DNA of 64,000 bases, from assembly GCF_001598695.1 (NCBI RefSeq), contig NZ_BCZK01000001.1:434001-498000 (forward strand), read 5' to 3'. The DNA is from Klebsiella oxytoca NBRC 105695. GTDB taxonomy: Bacteria > Pseudomonadota > Gammaproteobacteria > Enterobacterales > Enterobacteriaceae. The position numbers were made by a program, and so were the translations under genes. Positions 30,901 to 39,455 of the stretch are shown here, piece after piece. The notes beneath the pieces were generated by a model. It had not been told where the DNA came from. It saw only the letters and a program-made list of their open reading frames with translations, and did not search any database. Every line of letters starts with the position of its first letter. Positions within the stretch are counted from its first letter, which is position 1.

Positions 30901-30944
30901 GGGCTATCTGATTTATTGCCTCCGGATAGCCCGGTGGTATCCGG
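30901..30944 (+). promoter_or_regulatory. Two overlapping, mutually exclusive hairpins in the porin leader
   Basis: GGGCTATC (30901-30908) pairs with GATAGCCC (30925-30932), while CCGGATA (30922-30928) pairs with TATCCGG (30938-30944). The two stems share bases, so only one can form. They lie between the transporter stop and the porin start. They may set relative expression of the two genes or act as an attenuator; a degenerate REP unit is the plain alternative. Confidence 0.45.
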
Positions 30945-30981
30945 GATGACATATACAATAACGTAATTAGGGATGTTAAAA

Positions 30982-32373
30982 ATGAAAGTGAAATATATCG
31001 CTCTGGTTATGAGTGCCGTATTTTCTGGCGGTCTGCTGGCCGCCCAAAATAATAACTCTGTGGATATTGAAAAACGGTTAGCACAGCTTGAACAGCGTTT
31101 AATTAACGCTGAACAGCGGGCCGCCGATGCGGAAGCGAAAATTCAGACGCTAACCCAGCAGCAGAACGTGGCGGCGAAAAATGCGCCAACCGTGAAGGTC
31201 GAGTCTGCGGAGCCCGTCGCACCGGGCGCGGCGCCAACGAAACTGACGCTCTCTGGCTATGGGGATATCAAGTTTTACGGCGATGTCGAATTCAACATGG
31301 ACGGCGCCAGCAGCAGCGGTAGCCTGACGTCGGTAAAAACCTCTTCGAATAAAAACTGGGCGCCGGGTACTAAAGAACGTTGGGATATTAACGGCCGTAT
31401 TCTGCTGGGCTTCGATGGTATGCGCAAAATGGATAACGGCAATTTCGCCGGTTTCTCCGCCCAGCCGCTGGCCGATATGACCGGTAAGATGAACCTTGAT
31501 GATGCGGTATTCTTCTTTGGCCGGGAAGATGACTGGAAGGTCAAAGTTGGTCGTTTCGAAGCCTACGATATGTTCCCGCTGAATCAGGATACGTTTGTCG
31601 AATACTCCGGCAACACGGCTAACGACCTTTATAGCGATGGCTACGGCTATATTTACATGATGAAAGAGGGCCGCGGCCGTAGCAGCAGCGGTGGCAACTT
31701 CCTGCTCAGTAAAACGATAGATAACTGGTATTTCGAACTTAATAATCTGGTGGAAAATGGCAGCACGCTGTTCCGGGACTCCAGCTATCACGGCAATAAC
31801 CTGGAAAATGAGAAAAACGTTGCCTATTTACGTCCGGTGATTGCGTGGAATAGCGGTCGCTTCTCTACCGCCGTCGCGATGGAAAAGAACGTCGTGAAGA
31901 ATGCTTACGGTTATTACGACAATCGCGGCAGTTGGATCGACCAGTCGGACCGCACCGGCTATGGCTTGACGATGTCATGGAATGGACAAAAAACCGATCC
32001 GGAAGACGGGGTCACCACTAACCTGAACGTGGCCTATATGGATGCCTCCGATGAGAAGGATTTCACCGCAGCTATTAACTCCCTCTGGCATCGTTTTGAA
32101 CTGGGTTATATCTACGCCCACAATAAAATCGACAAGTTCAACTCGGCTAATTATGTCTCTACTTGCGACGATGGCTGCTGGATCTCCAACGTGGGTGACT
32201 ACGATATCCACACCATTCACGCGTCGTACCTGTTCCCCAATGTCATGGATATGAAGAACTTCAATATCTACCTTGGCGCTTACGCCTCGTGGATTGAAGC
32301 GAAACCAACGGATGGCGACAAACATGAAGACTCCCGCTACGGCGGCCGTCTTCGCTTCAAATATTTCTTCTGA
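30982..32373 (+). CDS. Carbohydrate-specific outer-membrane porin (RafY/ScrY-type glycoporin)
   Basis: 463 residues. The signal peptide (IALVMSAVFSGGLLA) is followed by a periplasmic coiled coil, about residues 27-60, in heptads (IEKRLAQLEQRLINAEQRAA), as in ScrY. A beta-barrel with alternating residues follows, ending in Phe (LRFKYFF), the usual signal for outer-membrane assembly. ATG 30982 is eight bases from AGGG; the ATG at 30973 is too close. The porin would admit the oligosaccharide used by the neighbouring symporter and GH3 enzyme. Confidence 0.88.
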   Translation: MKVKYIALVMSAVFSGGLLAAQNNNSVDIEKRLAQLEQRLINAEQRAADAEAKIQTLTQQQNVAAKNAPTVKVESAEPVAPGAAPTKLTLSGYGDIKFYGDVEFNMDGASSSGSLTSVKTSSNKNWAPGTKERWDINGRILLGFDGMRKMDNGNFAGFSAQPLADMTGKMNLDDAVFFFGREDDWKVKVGRFEAYDMFPLNQDTFVEYSGNTANDLYSDGYGYIYMMKEGRGRSSSGGNFLLSKTIDNWYFELNNLVENGSTLFRDSSYHGNNLENEKNVAYLRPVIAWNSGRFSTAVAMEKNVVKNAYGYYDNRGSWIDQSDRTGYGLTMSWNGQKTDPEDGVTTNLNVAYMDASDEKDFTAAINSLWHRFELGYIYAHNKIDKFNSANYVSTCDDGCWISNVGDYDIHTIHASYLFPNVMDMKNFNIYLGAYASWIEAKPTDGDKHEDSRYGGRLRFKYFF

Positions 32374-32378
32374 TCAAA

Positions 32379-32403
32379 GCCGCGCCCGCATTGCGCGGGC
32401 TCT
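32379..32403. terminator. Hairpin after the porin gene
   Basis: A GCCCGC-ATTG-CGCGGGC stem about 10 bases past the porin stop. There is no T-run, so partial termination or mRNA stabilisation is likely, allowing lower GH3 expression. Confidence 0.4.
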
Positions 32404-32456
32404 GGTCAATATGCCATTACGCCTCCTGCGGAGGCTCGAGTTAACAGGACAACACC

Positions 32457-35237
32457 ATGTATGACAGTAAAGCGGGGACCCCGCTGGAAGGGTTTGCCGA
32501 ATTTGCCGCCGCCGCCGCTGCCGAGGGCGCGGTGCTGCTGAGAAACGATCGCGGCATGCTGCCGCTTGACGCTCAGCAGCCGGTTTCGTTATTTGGCCGT
32601 ACGCAAATTGACTACTATCGTAGCGGTACCGGCTCGGGCGGGGCGGTAAACGTGGTGAGCCGAACCACCTTGTTGCAGGCCATGCGCGCGCGCAGCGGGG
32701 GGAAGCTCAATGAGCAGCTGGCCGCGCTTTACGAGAGCTGGACGCAACAGCATCCTTTTGACAACGGCGGCGGAGGCTGGGCGGCTGAGCCCTGGTATCA
32801 GCAGGAGATGCCGCTGAGCGATGAGCAGATTCGTCAGGCCCGCGCCGTCTCGACCCAGGCGGTGATTGTCCTTGGCCGTACCGCTGGTGAAGATCAGGAT
32901 AACGCGGATGTTGAAGGCGGATACCGGCTCACGGCCGACGAAATGATGCTGCTACATCAGGTCTGCCGCGAGTTTGACGATGTGGCGGTCGTGCTGAATA
33001 CCGCCGGGCTTATCGATCTCGCATGGGCCGACGATCCGCTGCTGCGTACTCGCATTCGCGCGCTGCTGTACGTGTGGCACGGCGGCGCCGACGGGGCGCA
33101 GGCGGCTGCTTCGCTGCTCTATGGTGAGGTAACGCCATCCGGCAAGCTGGTGGGCAGCATCGTCAAATCGCTGGATGACCATCCGGCATCGCCCTGCTGG
33201 GGAGCGGAAGCGCAAAACCTCTATCAGGAGGATATCTACGTCGGCTATCGCTACTTTGAAACCTTTTGTCCCCAGCTTCTGCAGTTTCCTTTTGGGTTTG
33301 GTCTCTCCTATACCCGCTTCACCCTGCAATCGGCGCGGGCGGAAGCCTTTGACGACCAGATCCAGACGACCGTCACCGTAACCAACGACGGCGCGCGTTT
33401 TGCGGGCAAAGAAGTCGTCCAGATTTACCTTCAGGCGCCGCAGGGCGCGCTCGGGAAACCGGCCAGGGCGTTGGTGGCCTTCGCCAAAACCCGCCTGCTG
33501 CAGCCGGGTGAAAGTGAAACCTTAAGGTTATCGATTCCGCTGGAGCGTTTTGCCTCCCTCGACGATAGCGGGGCTACCGGGCATCCCCATTGCTACGTGA
33601 TGGAACCCGGACTGTATCGTTTATTGATCGGTAACAGCGTGCGCGATCTGCAACCTTTGCCGGTAGACGGAGAGGCGGGGTACACGCAGAAGACTCTGCG
33701 GATCCTCTCCCGCCATCAGCAGGTGCTGGCGCCAACGGTACCTTTCGTGCGCATTAGGCCCGCTGGCGATGGCGGCGATGGGCGCTACCAGATCGAATGG
33801 GAAGAAGTGCCGCGACGGAAGATTAACCTGCGCTCGCGTATTGAGGAGCGCCTGCCAGAGAGCATCACTCTCACCGGCAACCAGGGGCTTACCCTCAGCG
33901 ACGTTGCGGAAGGGCGCGCGACGATGAACGCTTTTGTTGCTCAGCTGTCGGTGGAGGAGCTGGCCTGTCTGGTGCGCGGGGAGGGCATGTGCAGCTACAA
34001 AGTCACCCCCGGCGTCGCGTCGGCCTTTGGCGGAGTGGCGGACAGCCTGCTGGAAAAAGGCATTCCGCTGGCGTGTGCCGCCGACGGGCCTTCCGGTATT
34101 CGCATGGATAACGGCGCAAAGGCCACTCTGCTGCCCAGCGGTACGCTGCTGGCCTCCAGCTGGGACCCGATACTCGTGGAGCGTTTATACGTGATGGAGG
34201 GCAAGGAGCTGCTGCGCAACGGTATCGACCTGCTGCTGGGGCCGGGGATGAACATCCAGCGCCATCCGCTCAACGGGCGCAATTTTGAATATTTTTCCGA
34301 AGATCCGCTTATCACCGGGATGATGGCGGCGGCGGTGGTGCGCGGCATTCGCAGCGGCGGCGGCGTGGCGACGCTTAAGCACTTTGCCTGTAATAATCAG
34401 GAGTTTGCCAGAGCCACAGCGGACTCGGTAGTGTCGGAGCGCGCGCTGCGTGAAATCTACCTGAAAGGCTTTGAGTACGCGGTGAAATCCGCCGGCGCCA
34501 GCGCGGTGATGACCGCCTACAACCCGGTCAACGGTTACCAGGCGGCCTCCAGCTACGATCTCACCACCACCGTACTGCGCGAAGAGTGGGGCTTTCGCGG
34601 GATCGTCATGACCGACTGGTGGGCAACGATGAACGATCCCATCGATGGCGGCGCGGCGAGCACCCGCAACACCGCGGCGATGATCCGCGCGCAGAACGAT
34701 CTCTATATGGTGGTCAATAATAACGGCGCGGAGGTTAACGCTGCCGGTGATAACACCCTGGCGGCGCTGGCAAAAGGGGAACTCACGCTCGGTGAGCTTC
34801 AGCGCTGCGCGATCAACATCCTCGATTTTATGCTGCAGACTCAGGCCTTTAAGCGTGGGGAGGCGCCCCGGGCGAATGTGATTCACCTGGCGGCAGAACC
34901 GGCCTGCGCCGCCGGCTGCGAGGGGGCAATTAAAATCGCCGAGCAGTCGCGTCTGCGCTATGACGAGGACCTGGTGCTGAGCGTTGAACAGGCGGCAGTC
35001 TACGATGTGCTGGTCAGCGTGTACGCCGACGGCGCGCCGCTGGCGCAAACCGCCGGCAATCTGCTGCTCAATGACCAGTTCGTGGCAACGATACACACCC
35101 ACGGCACGCTCGGCCGGGAAATGGTGCAGAAGCTGTGTCGGGTTGCGCTACAGCCGGGGAAATACCGCGTGGGGTTTGACGTTATCAAGCCGGGTCTGGT
35201 GGTGGAGTGGCTGGAGCTGAGGCGCGTTAACGACTAA
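32457..35237 (+). CDS. Glycoside hydrolase family 3 enzyme with inverted domain order
   Basis: 926 residues, no signal peptide, hence cytosolic. The GH3 C-terminal alpha/beta domain comes first (about 15-290: EGAVLLRNDRGMLPL, FPFGFGLSYTRF), then a fibronectin-III-like segment (about 300-390: VVQIYLQAPQG). The catalytic TIM-barrel domain is in the second half (about 485-800), with the KH pair at 641-642 and the predicted nucleophile Asp720 in IVMTDWW. This order is known from a few beta-glucosidases such as those of Ruminococcus albus and Butyrivibrio. It probably splits beta-glucosides or related oligosaccharides brought in by the transporter. AGGA lies seven bases before the ATG. Confidence 0.88.
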   Translation: MYDSKAGTPLEGFAEFAAAAAAEGAVLLRNDRGMLPLDAQQPVSLFGRTQIDYYRSGTGSGGAVNVVSRTTLLQAMRARSGGKLNEQLAALYESWTQQHPFDNGGGGWAAEPWYQQEMPLSDEQIRQARAVSTQAVIVLGRTAGEDQDNADVEGGYRLTADEMMLLHQVCREFDDVAVVLNTAGLIDLAWADDPLLRTRIRALLYVWHGGADGAQAAASLLYGEVTPSGKLVGSIVKSLDDHPASPCWGAEAQNLYQEDIYVGYRYFETFCPQLLQFPFGFGLSYTRFTLQSARAEAFDDQIQTTVTVTNDGARFAGKEVVQIYLQAPQGALGKPARALVAFAKTRLLQPGESETLRLSIPLERFASLDDSGATGHPHCYVMEPGLYRLLIGNSVRDLQPLPVDGEAGYTQKTLRILSRHQQVLAPTVPFVRIRPAGDGGDGRYQIEWEEVPRRKINLRSRIEERLPESITLTGNQGLTLSDVAEGRATMNAFVAQLSVEELACLVRGEGMCSYKVTPGVASAFGGVADSLLEKGIPLACAADGPSGIRMDNGAKATLLPSGTLLASSWDPILVERLYVMEGKELLRNGIDLLLGPGMNIQRHPLNGRNFEYFSEDPLITGMMAAAVVRGIRSGGGVATLKHFACNNQEFARATADSVVSERALREIYLKGFEYAVKSAGASAVMTAYNPVNGYQAASSYDLTTTVLREEWGFRGIVMTDWWATMNDPIDGGAASTRNTAAMIRAQNDLYMVVNNNGAEVNAAGDNTLAALAKGELTLGELQRCAINILDFMLQTQAFKRGEAPRANVIHLAAEPACAAGCEGAIKIAEQSRLRYDEDLVLSVEQAAVYDVLVSVYADGAPLAQTAGNLLLNDQFVATIHTHGTLGREMVQKLCRVALQPGKYRVGFDVIKPGLVVEWLELRRVND

Positions 35238-35333
35238 CCGTGGCAGACGTTCAGGTCGCGTGCGGCCTCTTCGCGAGCCGTTATCTGGCGACGGATGCGG
35301 GCTATCGACCCGCCCGTTAACGCGGGAGCGAAC

Positions 35334-35348
35334 GCCCCAATTTGGTGC
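35334..35348 (+). promoter_or_regulatory. NtrC-like enhancer site
   Basis: GCCCC-AATTT-GGTGC fits the NtrC palindrome GCACC-N5-GGTGC with one mismatch. It lies about 100 bases upstream of the -24 element at 35447, a usual enhancer distance. Confidence 0.5.
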
Positions 35349-35445
35349 GATTCTGGCTGACGGCAGAGCCTGAACAAGCAAAATAACGGGTTATTTTTTA
35401 TTCAGATAAGCGCGGCGTTACGCTATGCCGCTGTGCTGTGCTACC

Positions 35446-35462
35446 TGGCATAATTAATGCTT
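35446..35462 (+). promoter_or_regulatory. Sigma-54 (-24/-12) promoter of the Anbu cassette
   Basis: TGGCATAATTAATGCTT: GG at 35447-35448, exactly ten bases, then GC at 35459-35460, with good flanks (TGGCA, TGCTT). The predicted start is near 35472, 40 bases before the ATP-grasp ATG. Weak hairpins (GCGGG/CCCGC near 35307; AAATAAC/GTTATTT near 35381) precede it and may end GH3 transcription. Confidence 0.65.
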
Positions 35463-35511
35463 ATCTCTCCCGGGGATGACCTCAAAGTGAGTACAACCGG
35501 AGGAGACGGCC

Positions 35512-36951
35512 ATGATAAAAATAACGCTTCCTGACGGGCATTATTATGATGAGATGCTTACCGCACAGGGAGAGCAGCGTCAGCACTATAACGCCTGGTG
35601 GCAATGGTTTCGCAGTACCGATCAATTCTCTATCCGGCAGAAAAAAGAGCAGGCGGAGCTGCTCTTTCACCGCATCGGCATCACTTTTAACGTCTACGGC
35701 GAAGACGAGGGGACCGAACGTCTGATCCCTTTCGACAGCGTGCCGCGCATTATCCCCGCCGGCGAGTGGCAGCGAATCGACCGCGGCATCCGCCAGCGGG
35801 TGAAGGCGCTCAACGCCTTTCTTTACGATATTTACCACGATCAAAATATCCTGCGCGCGGGACTGATCCCGGCCGAACAGGTGCTGGCGAATGAACAGTA
35901 TCAGCCCTGTATGCAGGGGATAAACTTACCCAATAACACCTATGCCCATATCACCGGGGTTGATATGGTGCGCAACAGCGATGGCCAGTATTACGTGCTG
36001 GAGGATAATCTCCGCACCCCCTCCGGCGTCTCCTACATGCTGGAAAACCGCAAAATGATGATGCGGCTCTACCCCGAAATGTTCGAACAGCACCGTATTG
36101 CGCCGGTAGAACGCTACCCCAGCTATCTGCTGCAAACGCTGCGCGAAAGCTCGCCCGTGGACGACCCGTGCGTGGTGGTGATGACCCCAGGGCGGTTTAA
36201 CAGCGCCTATTTTGAACACAGCTTTCTGGCCCAGCAGATGGGCGTTGAGCTGGTGGAGAGCGCGGATCTGTTTATTAAAACCGGGGCGGTGTATATGCGC
36301 ACCACCGAGGGGCCGCGGCGCGTGGACGTCATATACCGGCGGATCGACGATGCGTATCTCGACCCGCTGGCCTTTCGCGCCGACTCTATGCTGGGCGTGC
36401 CGGGGCTGCTGTCGGTGTACCGCGCCGGAGGCGTGGTGCTGGCGAATGCCATCGGCACCGGCGTCGCCGACGATAAATCGATCTACCCCTTCGTGCCGGA
36501 GATGATCCGTTTCTATCTGGGCGAGCAACCGATCCTCAGCAATATTCCCACCTGGCAATGCCGTAAAGCGGAAGATCTCAGCTACGTGCTGAGCCATCTT
36601 GAGCAGATGGTCGTGAAGGAGGTTCACGGCGCGGGCGGCTACGGCATGCTGGTCGGTCCGCGCTCGACCAAAGAGGAGCGCGATGCGTTTCGTCAGCGTC
36701 TGCTGGCAAACCCGGCCAACTATATCGCCCAGGACACCCTGGCGCTGTCAACCTGCCCGACCTTTATAGAAGAGGGGCTGGCGCCGCGCCATATCGATCT
36801 CCGGCCCTTTGTCCTTTCCGGTCAGGAGATCCGCCTGGTTCCCGGCGGCCTGACGCGGGTGGCGCTAACCGAAGGCTCGCTGGTGGTGAACTCGTCGCAG
36901 GGCGGCGGAACCAAGGATACCTGGGTGATGGAGGAGGACGAATCATGTTAA
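35512..36951 (+). CDS. Circularly permuted ATP-grasp protein (type 2, DUF404/407)
   Basis: 479 residues. The permuted ATP-grasp fold shows acidic metal-binding residues first (YVLEDNLRTPSG, Glu164/Asp165/Asn166) and the Gly-rich nucleotide loop late (VVKEVHGAGGYGMLVGP near 366). Such proteins are predicted amide or peptide ligases. It opens a four-gene cassette with alpha-E, transglutaminase-like and Anbu proteins, overlapping the next gene by 7 bases. GGAGGAG precedes the ATG. No substrate is known. Confidence 0.92.
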   Translation: MIKITLPDGHYYDEMLTAQGEQRQHYNAWWQWFRSTDQFSIRQKKEQAELLFHRIGITFNVYGEDEGTERLIPFDSVPRIIPAGEWQRIDRGIRQRVKALNAFLYDIYHDQNILRAGLIPAEQVLANEQYQPCMQGINLPNNTYAHITGVDMVRNSDGQYYVLEDNLRTPSGVSYMLENRKMMMRLYPEMFEQHRIAPVERYPSYLLQTLRESSPVDDPCVVVMTPGRFNSAYFEHSFLAQQMGVELVESADLFIKTGAVYMRTTEGPRRVDVIYRRIDDAYLDPLAFRADSMLGVPGLLSVYRAGGVVLANAIGTGVADDKSIYPFVPEMIRFYLGEQPILSNIPTWQCRKAEDLSYVLSHLEQMVVKEVHGAGGYGMLVGPRSTKEERDAFRQRLLANPANYIAQDTLALSTCPTFIEEGLAPRHIDLRPFVLSGQEIRLVPGGLTRVALTEGSLVVNSSQGGGTKDTWVMEEDESC

Positions 36952-37874
36952 GCCGCACAGCGAGTGAACTCTTCTGGATGGCGCGCTATCTTGAGCGCGC
37001 GGAAAGCTATGCCCGGGTGCTGGACGTGACCTGGAAGCTGTCGATGATCCCCCGCCACAGCCAGCAGTCGCGGGATTTAGCCTTGCCGCTAAATCTATCG
37101 CTGACCCATGAGCTGTTTCAGGCCCGGCACGCGCGTTTCACCATGAGCAACCTGCTTAATTTTTTCGCCCTCGACGGCAACAACCCGTACAGCATTTTTA
37201 GCTGCGTCGAGATGGCGTGGAACAACGCCCACGCGGTGCGCGGCAGCCTGTCGGCGGAAGTGTGGGAAAGCATCAACGCCACGCGTATTGAGCTGCGAAA
37301 ACTGCGCCAGCAGGGGATCGGCGAGCTGGGCAACGACGCCTTCTTTGAGTGGGTAAAAGAGCGGGTTCATTTGTTTCGCGGGGCGATTCTCGGCACGCTG
37401 CTGCGTAACGACGCTCTGAGCTTTATCGGTATCGGGACGCTGATCGAACGGGCATCCGCCACCGCCCAGCTGCTGCTGATTAAGGATCAGCAGTTAAACA
37501 GCGATCCCGATCCGGTCCGCGAGTATTACCGGCTGGATACGCTGCTTAACGCGGTCAGCGCACGCGAGGCCTATAACAGCATCTACCGCCAGCCGGTCAG
37601 CCGCGAAACGGTGATGGAGCTGCTGATCCTGCGCAACGATGTGCCGAGATCGCTGCGAGCGAGCATTTCCGACCTCGTCGGGCAGCTGGAGCAGATTGCC
37701 AACGATCGTTCGCACCTGCCGCTGCGCCTGGCGCACCAGCTTAACGTCGACCTGCGTTTTAGCACCCGCGACGATCTGGCGCAGGCTGATTTGCAGGTCA
37801 CCCTTAATGCACTGCTGGCGCGGATTAACGCGCTTTCCGACAGCATCAGACAAACCTATCTGGAGGCGTTATGA
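36945..37874 (+). CDS. Alpha-E domain protein (DUF403)
   Basis: 309-residue all-helical alpha-E protein, starting MLSRTASELFWMARYLERAE, the family hallmark, with further ARVLDVTWKLS and SFIGIGTLIERA blocks. It nearly always accompanies the permuted ATP-grasp protein and a transglutaminase-like protein, here by overlap on both sides (7 and 4 bases), so the products are probably made in fixed ratio and act together. The biochemical role is unknown. Confidence 0.92.
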   Translation: MLSRTASELFWMARYLERAESYARVLDVTWKLSMIPRHSQQSRDLALPLNLSLTHELFQARHARFTMSNLLNFFALDGNNPYSIFSCVEMAWNNAHAVRGSLSAEVWESINATRIELRKLRQQGIGELGNDAFFEWVKERVHLFRGAILGTLLRNDALSFIGIGTLIERASATAQLLLIKDQQLNSDPDPVREYYRLDTLLNAVSAREAYNSIYRQPVSRETVMELLILRNDVPRSLRASISDLVGQLEQIANDRSHLPLRLAHQLNVDLRFSTRDDLAQADLQVTLNALLARINALSDSIRQTYLEAL

Positions 37875-38686
37875 AACTGGTAATCGATCACCTGACCCGC
37901 TACGGCTACGATGAAGAAGTGAAGTTTTCAACCCAGTACCTGCGCCTGACGCCGCGCAGCAGCGGTCGGCAGAAGATCACCGCCTGGACATTAACCCTGC
38001 CGGACGGTTCCGCCGTCGCCACCACCGACGCGTGGGGCAACGTGCTGCACGTGCTGACGCTGGATAATCCGCATAAAGAGATTACCATCCGCGCCAGCGG
38101 GATCGTCGATATCGTGGAAGAGGGGGAAGAGATTGGCGCGGAGCCGCAGGAGCTGCTGTCGCCGCTGGTTTTCTTGCGCTGTACCCCGCTTACCCGCGCT
38201 GACGGCCCGATCCGCGAATTTGCCCAGCGCTGGTATCAGCCGGAGGCTCAGGAAGCGAGCCTGAACCGGTTAATGGCCGAGCTGCTGCTGAGAATGCCCT
38301 ATTCGCCGGGCGCCACGCAGGTACAGGACTCGGCCGCCGACGCGTTCGCGCGATCGAAAGGGGTTTGCCAGGATCACACCCATGTGTTTCTCGCCTGCTG
38401 CCGGGCGCTGGCGATCCCGGCGCGCTACGTCAGCGGCTATGTCTACAGCGATAACGCCGAGCATGTCGCTATGCACGCCTGGGCTGAAGTATGGCTGAAC
38501 GATCGCTGGCAGCCGTTTGATATCACGAACAATACCCGCCGTCTGAATCAGCATTTGCGGCTGGCGACCGGGCTGGACTATCTTGATGCGTGTCCGGTGC
38601 GCGGTACCCGCCTCGGCGGCGGCGGAGAAATTTTGTTAACTAACGCTGAGGTGCGCGAGCATTCACAGCAGGCGCAGCAGCAATAA
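37871..38686 (+). CDS. Transglutaminase-like cysteine protease family protein
   Basis: 271 residues. The bacterial transglutaminase N-terminal beta domain (YDEEVKFSTQYLRLTPR) precedes the papain-like core with a complete predicted triad: Cys166 (KGVCQDHTH), His202 (MHAWAEVW) and Asp217 (PFDITNN). Cytosolic by lack of signal peptide. The start overlaps the alpha-E stop as ATGA. In this cassette type it is expected to cleave or transfer a peptide amide bond, opposite in sense to the ATP-grasp ligase. Confidence 0.92.
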   Translation: MKLVIDHLTRYGYDEEVKFSTQYLRLTPRSSGRQKITAWTLTLPDGSAVATTDAWGNVLHVLTLDNPHKEITIRASGIVDIVEEGEEIGAEPQELLSPLVFLRCTPLTRADGPIREFAQRWYQPEAQEASLNRLMAELLLRMPYSPGATQVQDSAADAFARSKGVCQDHTHVFLACCRALAIPARYVSGYVYSDNAEHVAMHAWAEVWLNDRWQPFDITNNTRRLNQHLRLATGLDYLDACPVRGTRLGGGGEILLTNAEVREHSQQAQQQ

Positions 38687-38702
38687 CCGCAGGAATGAAA
38701 CG

Positions 38703-39455
38703 ATGACCTATTGCGTGGCCATGTGTTTGTCAGATGGACTGGTGTTTGCCTCAGACTCCCGCACCAACGCGGGAGTGGACCATATTGCAACGTTTAAAAA
38801 ACTGCACGTTTTCCATCAGGATGGCGAACGCGTCATGGTCCTGCAGTCTGCGGGCAACCTGGCCACGACTCAGAGCGTGATTAGCCTGCTCAGCGCCCGC
38901 ATTCGTACCCAGCAGGAACCGAATCTGATGCAGGTGACTTCGTTATACGACGCGGCGATGCTGATCGGCAAAACGTTGCAGGAGGTGATTCAACGCGACG
39001 CCAGCAATCAGCAGAACTGCGGCAATACCAACTTCAACTGTAACCTGCTGCTCGGCGGGCAGATCGCCGGGGAAACGCACCGGCTGTTCCATATCTATCC
39101 GGAAGGCAACTTTATTGAAGCCACGCGCGACACGCCCTATTTCCAGATTGGCGAGAGTAAATACGGCAAACCGATCATCGACCGGGTCCTGTGCATCGAT
39201 ACCCCCCTTGAGCAGGCGATGTGCTGCGCGTTGATCTCGATCGACTCCACCTTGCGCAGCAATCTTTCGGTGGGACTGCCGCTGGACACGCTGCTCTACC
39301 GCAGCGGTAGCCTGAGCAGCGCCGGGCAGCATCGGATCACCGAAAGCGATCCCTATTTCAATACCATTCGCAAAGCCTGGTCCGAGGGGTTACAAAGCAC
39401 CTTCCTGCAGCTGCCGCCGTTCACGCCGGGCGGCCAGGATCAGGGGGCGAAATAG
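38703..39455 (+). CDS. Anbu proteasome-type peptidase (bacterial beta-subunit homologue)
   Basis: 250-residue N-terminal-nucleophile hydrolase of the Anbu group. It begins MTYCVAMCLSDGLVFASDSR; removal of Met would expose Thr1, and Asp17 (mature numbering) and the Lys pair in TFKKLHVF near 32 fit the proteasome active site. AGGA lies eight bases before the ATG, 16 bases after the transglutaminase stop. Anbu proteins assemble into open rings in solved structures; natural substrates are unknown. The gene end overlaps the convergent AraC gene by 16 bases. Confidence 0.92.
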   Translation: MTYCVAMCLSDGLVFASDSRTNAGVDHIATFKKLHVFHQDGERVMVLQSAGNLATTQSVISLLSARIRTQQEPNLMQVTSLYDAAMLIGKTLQEVIQRDASNQQNCGNTNFNCNLLLGGQIAGETHRLFHIYPEGNFIEATRDTPYFQIGESKYGKPIIDRVLCIDTPLEQAMCCALISIDSTLRSNLSVGLPLDTLLYRSGSLSSAGQHRITESDPYFNTIRKAWSEGLQSTFLQLPPFTPGGQDQGAK

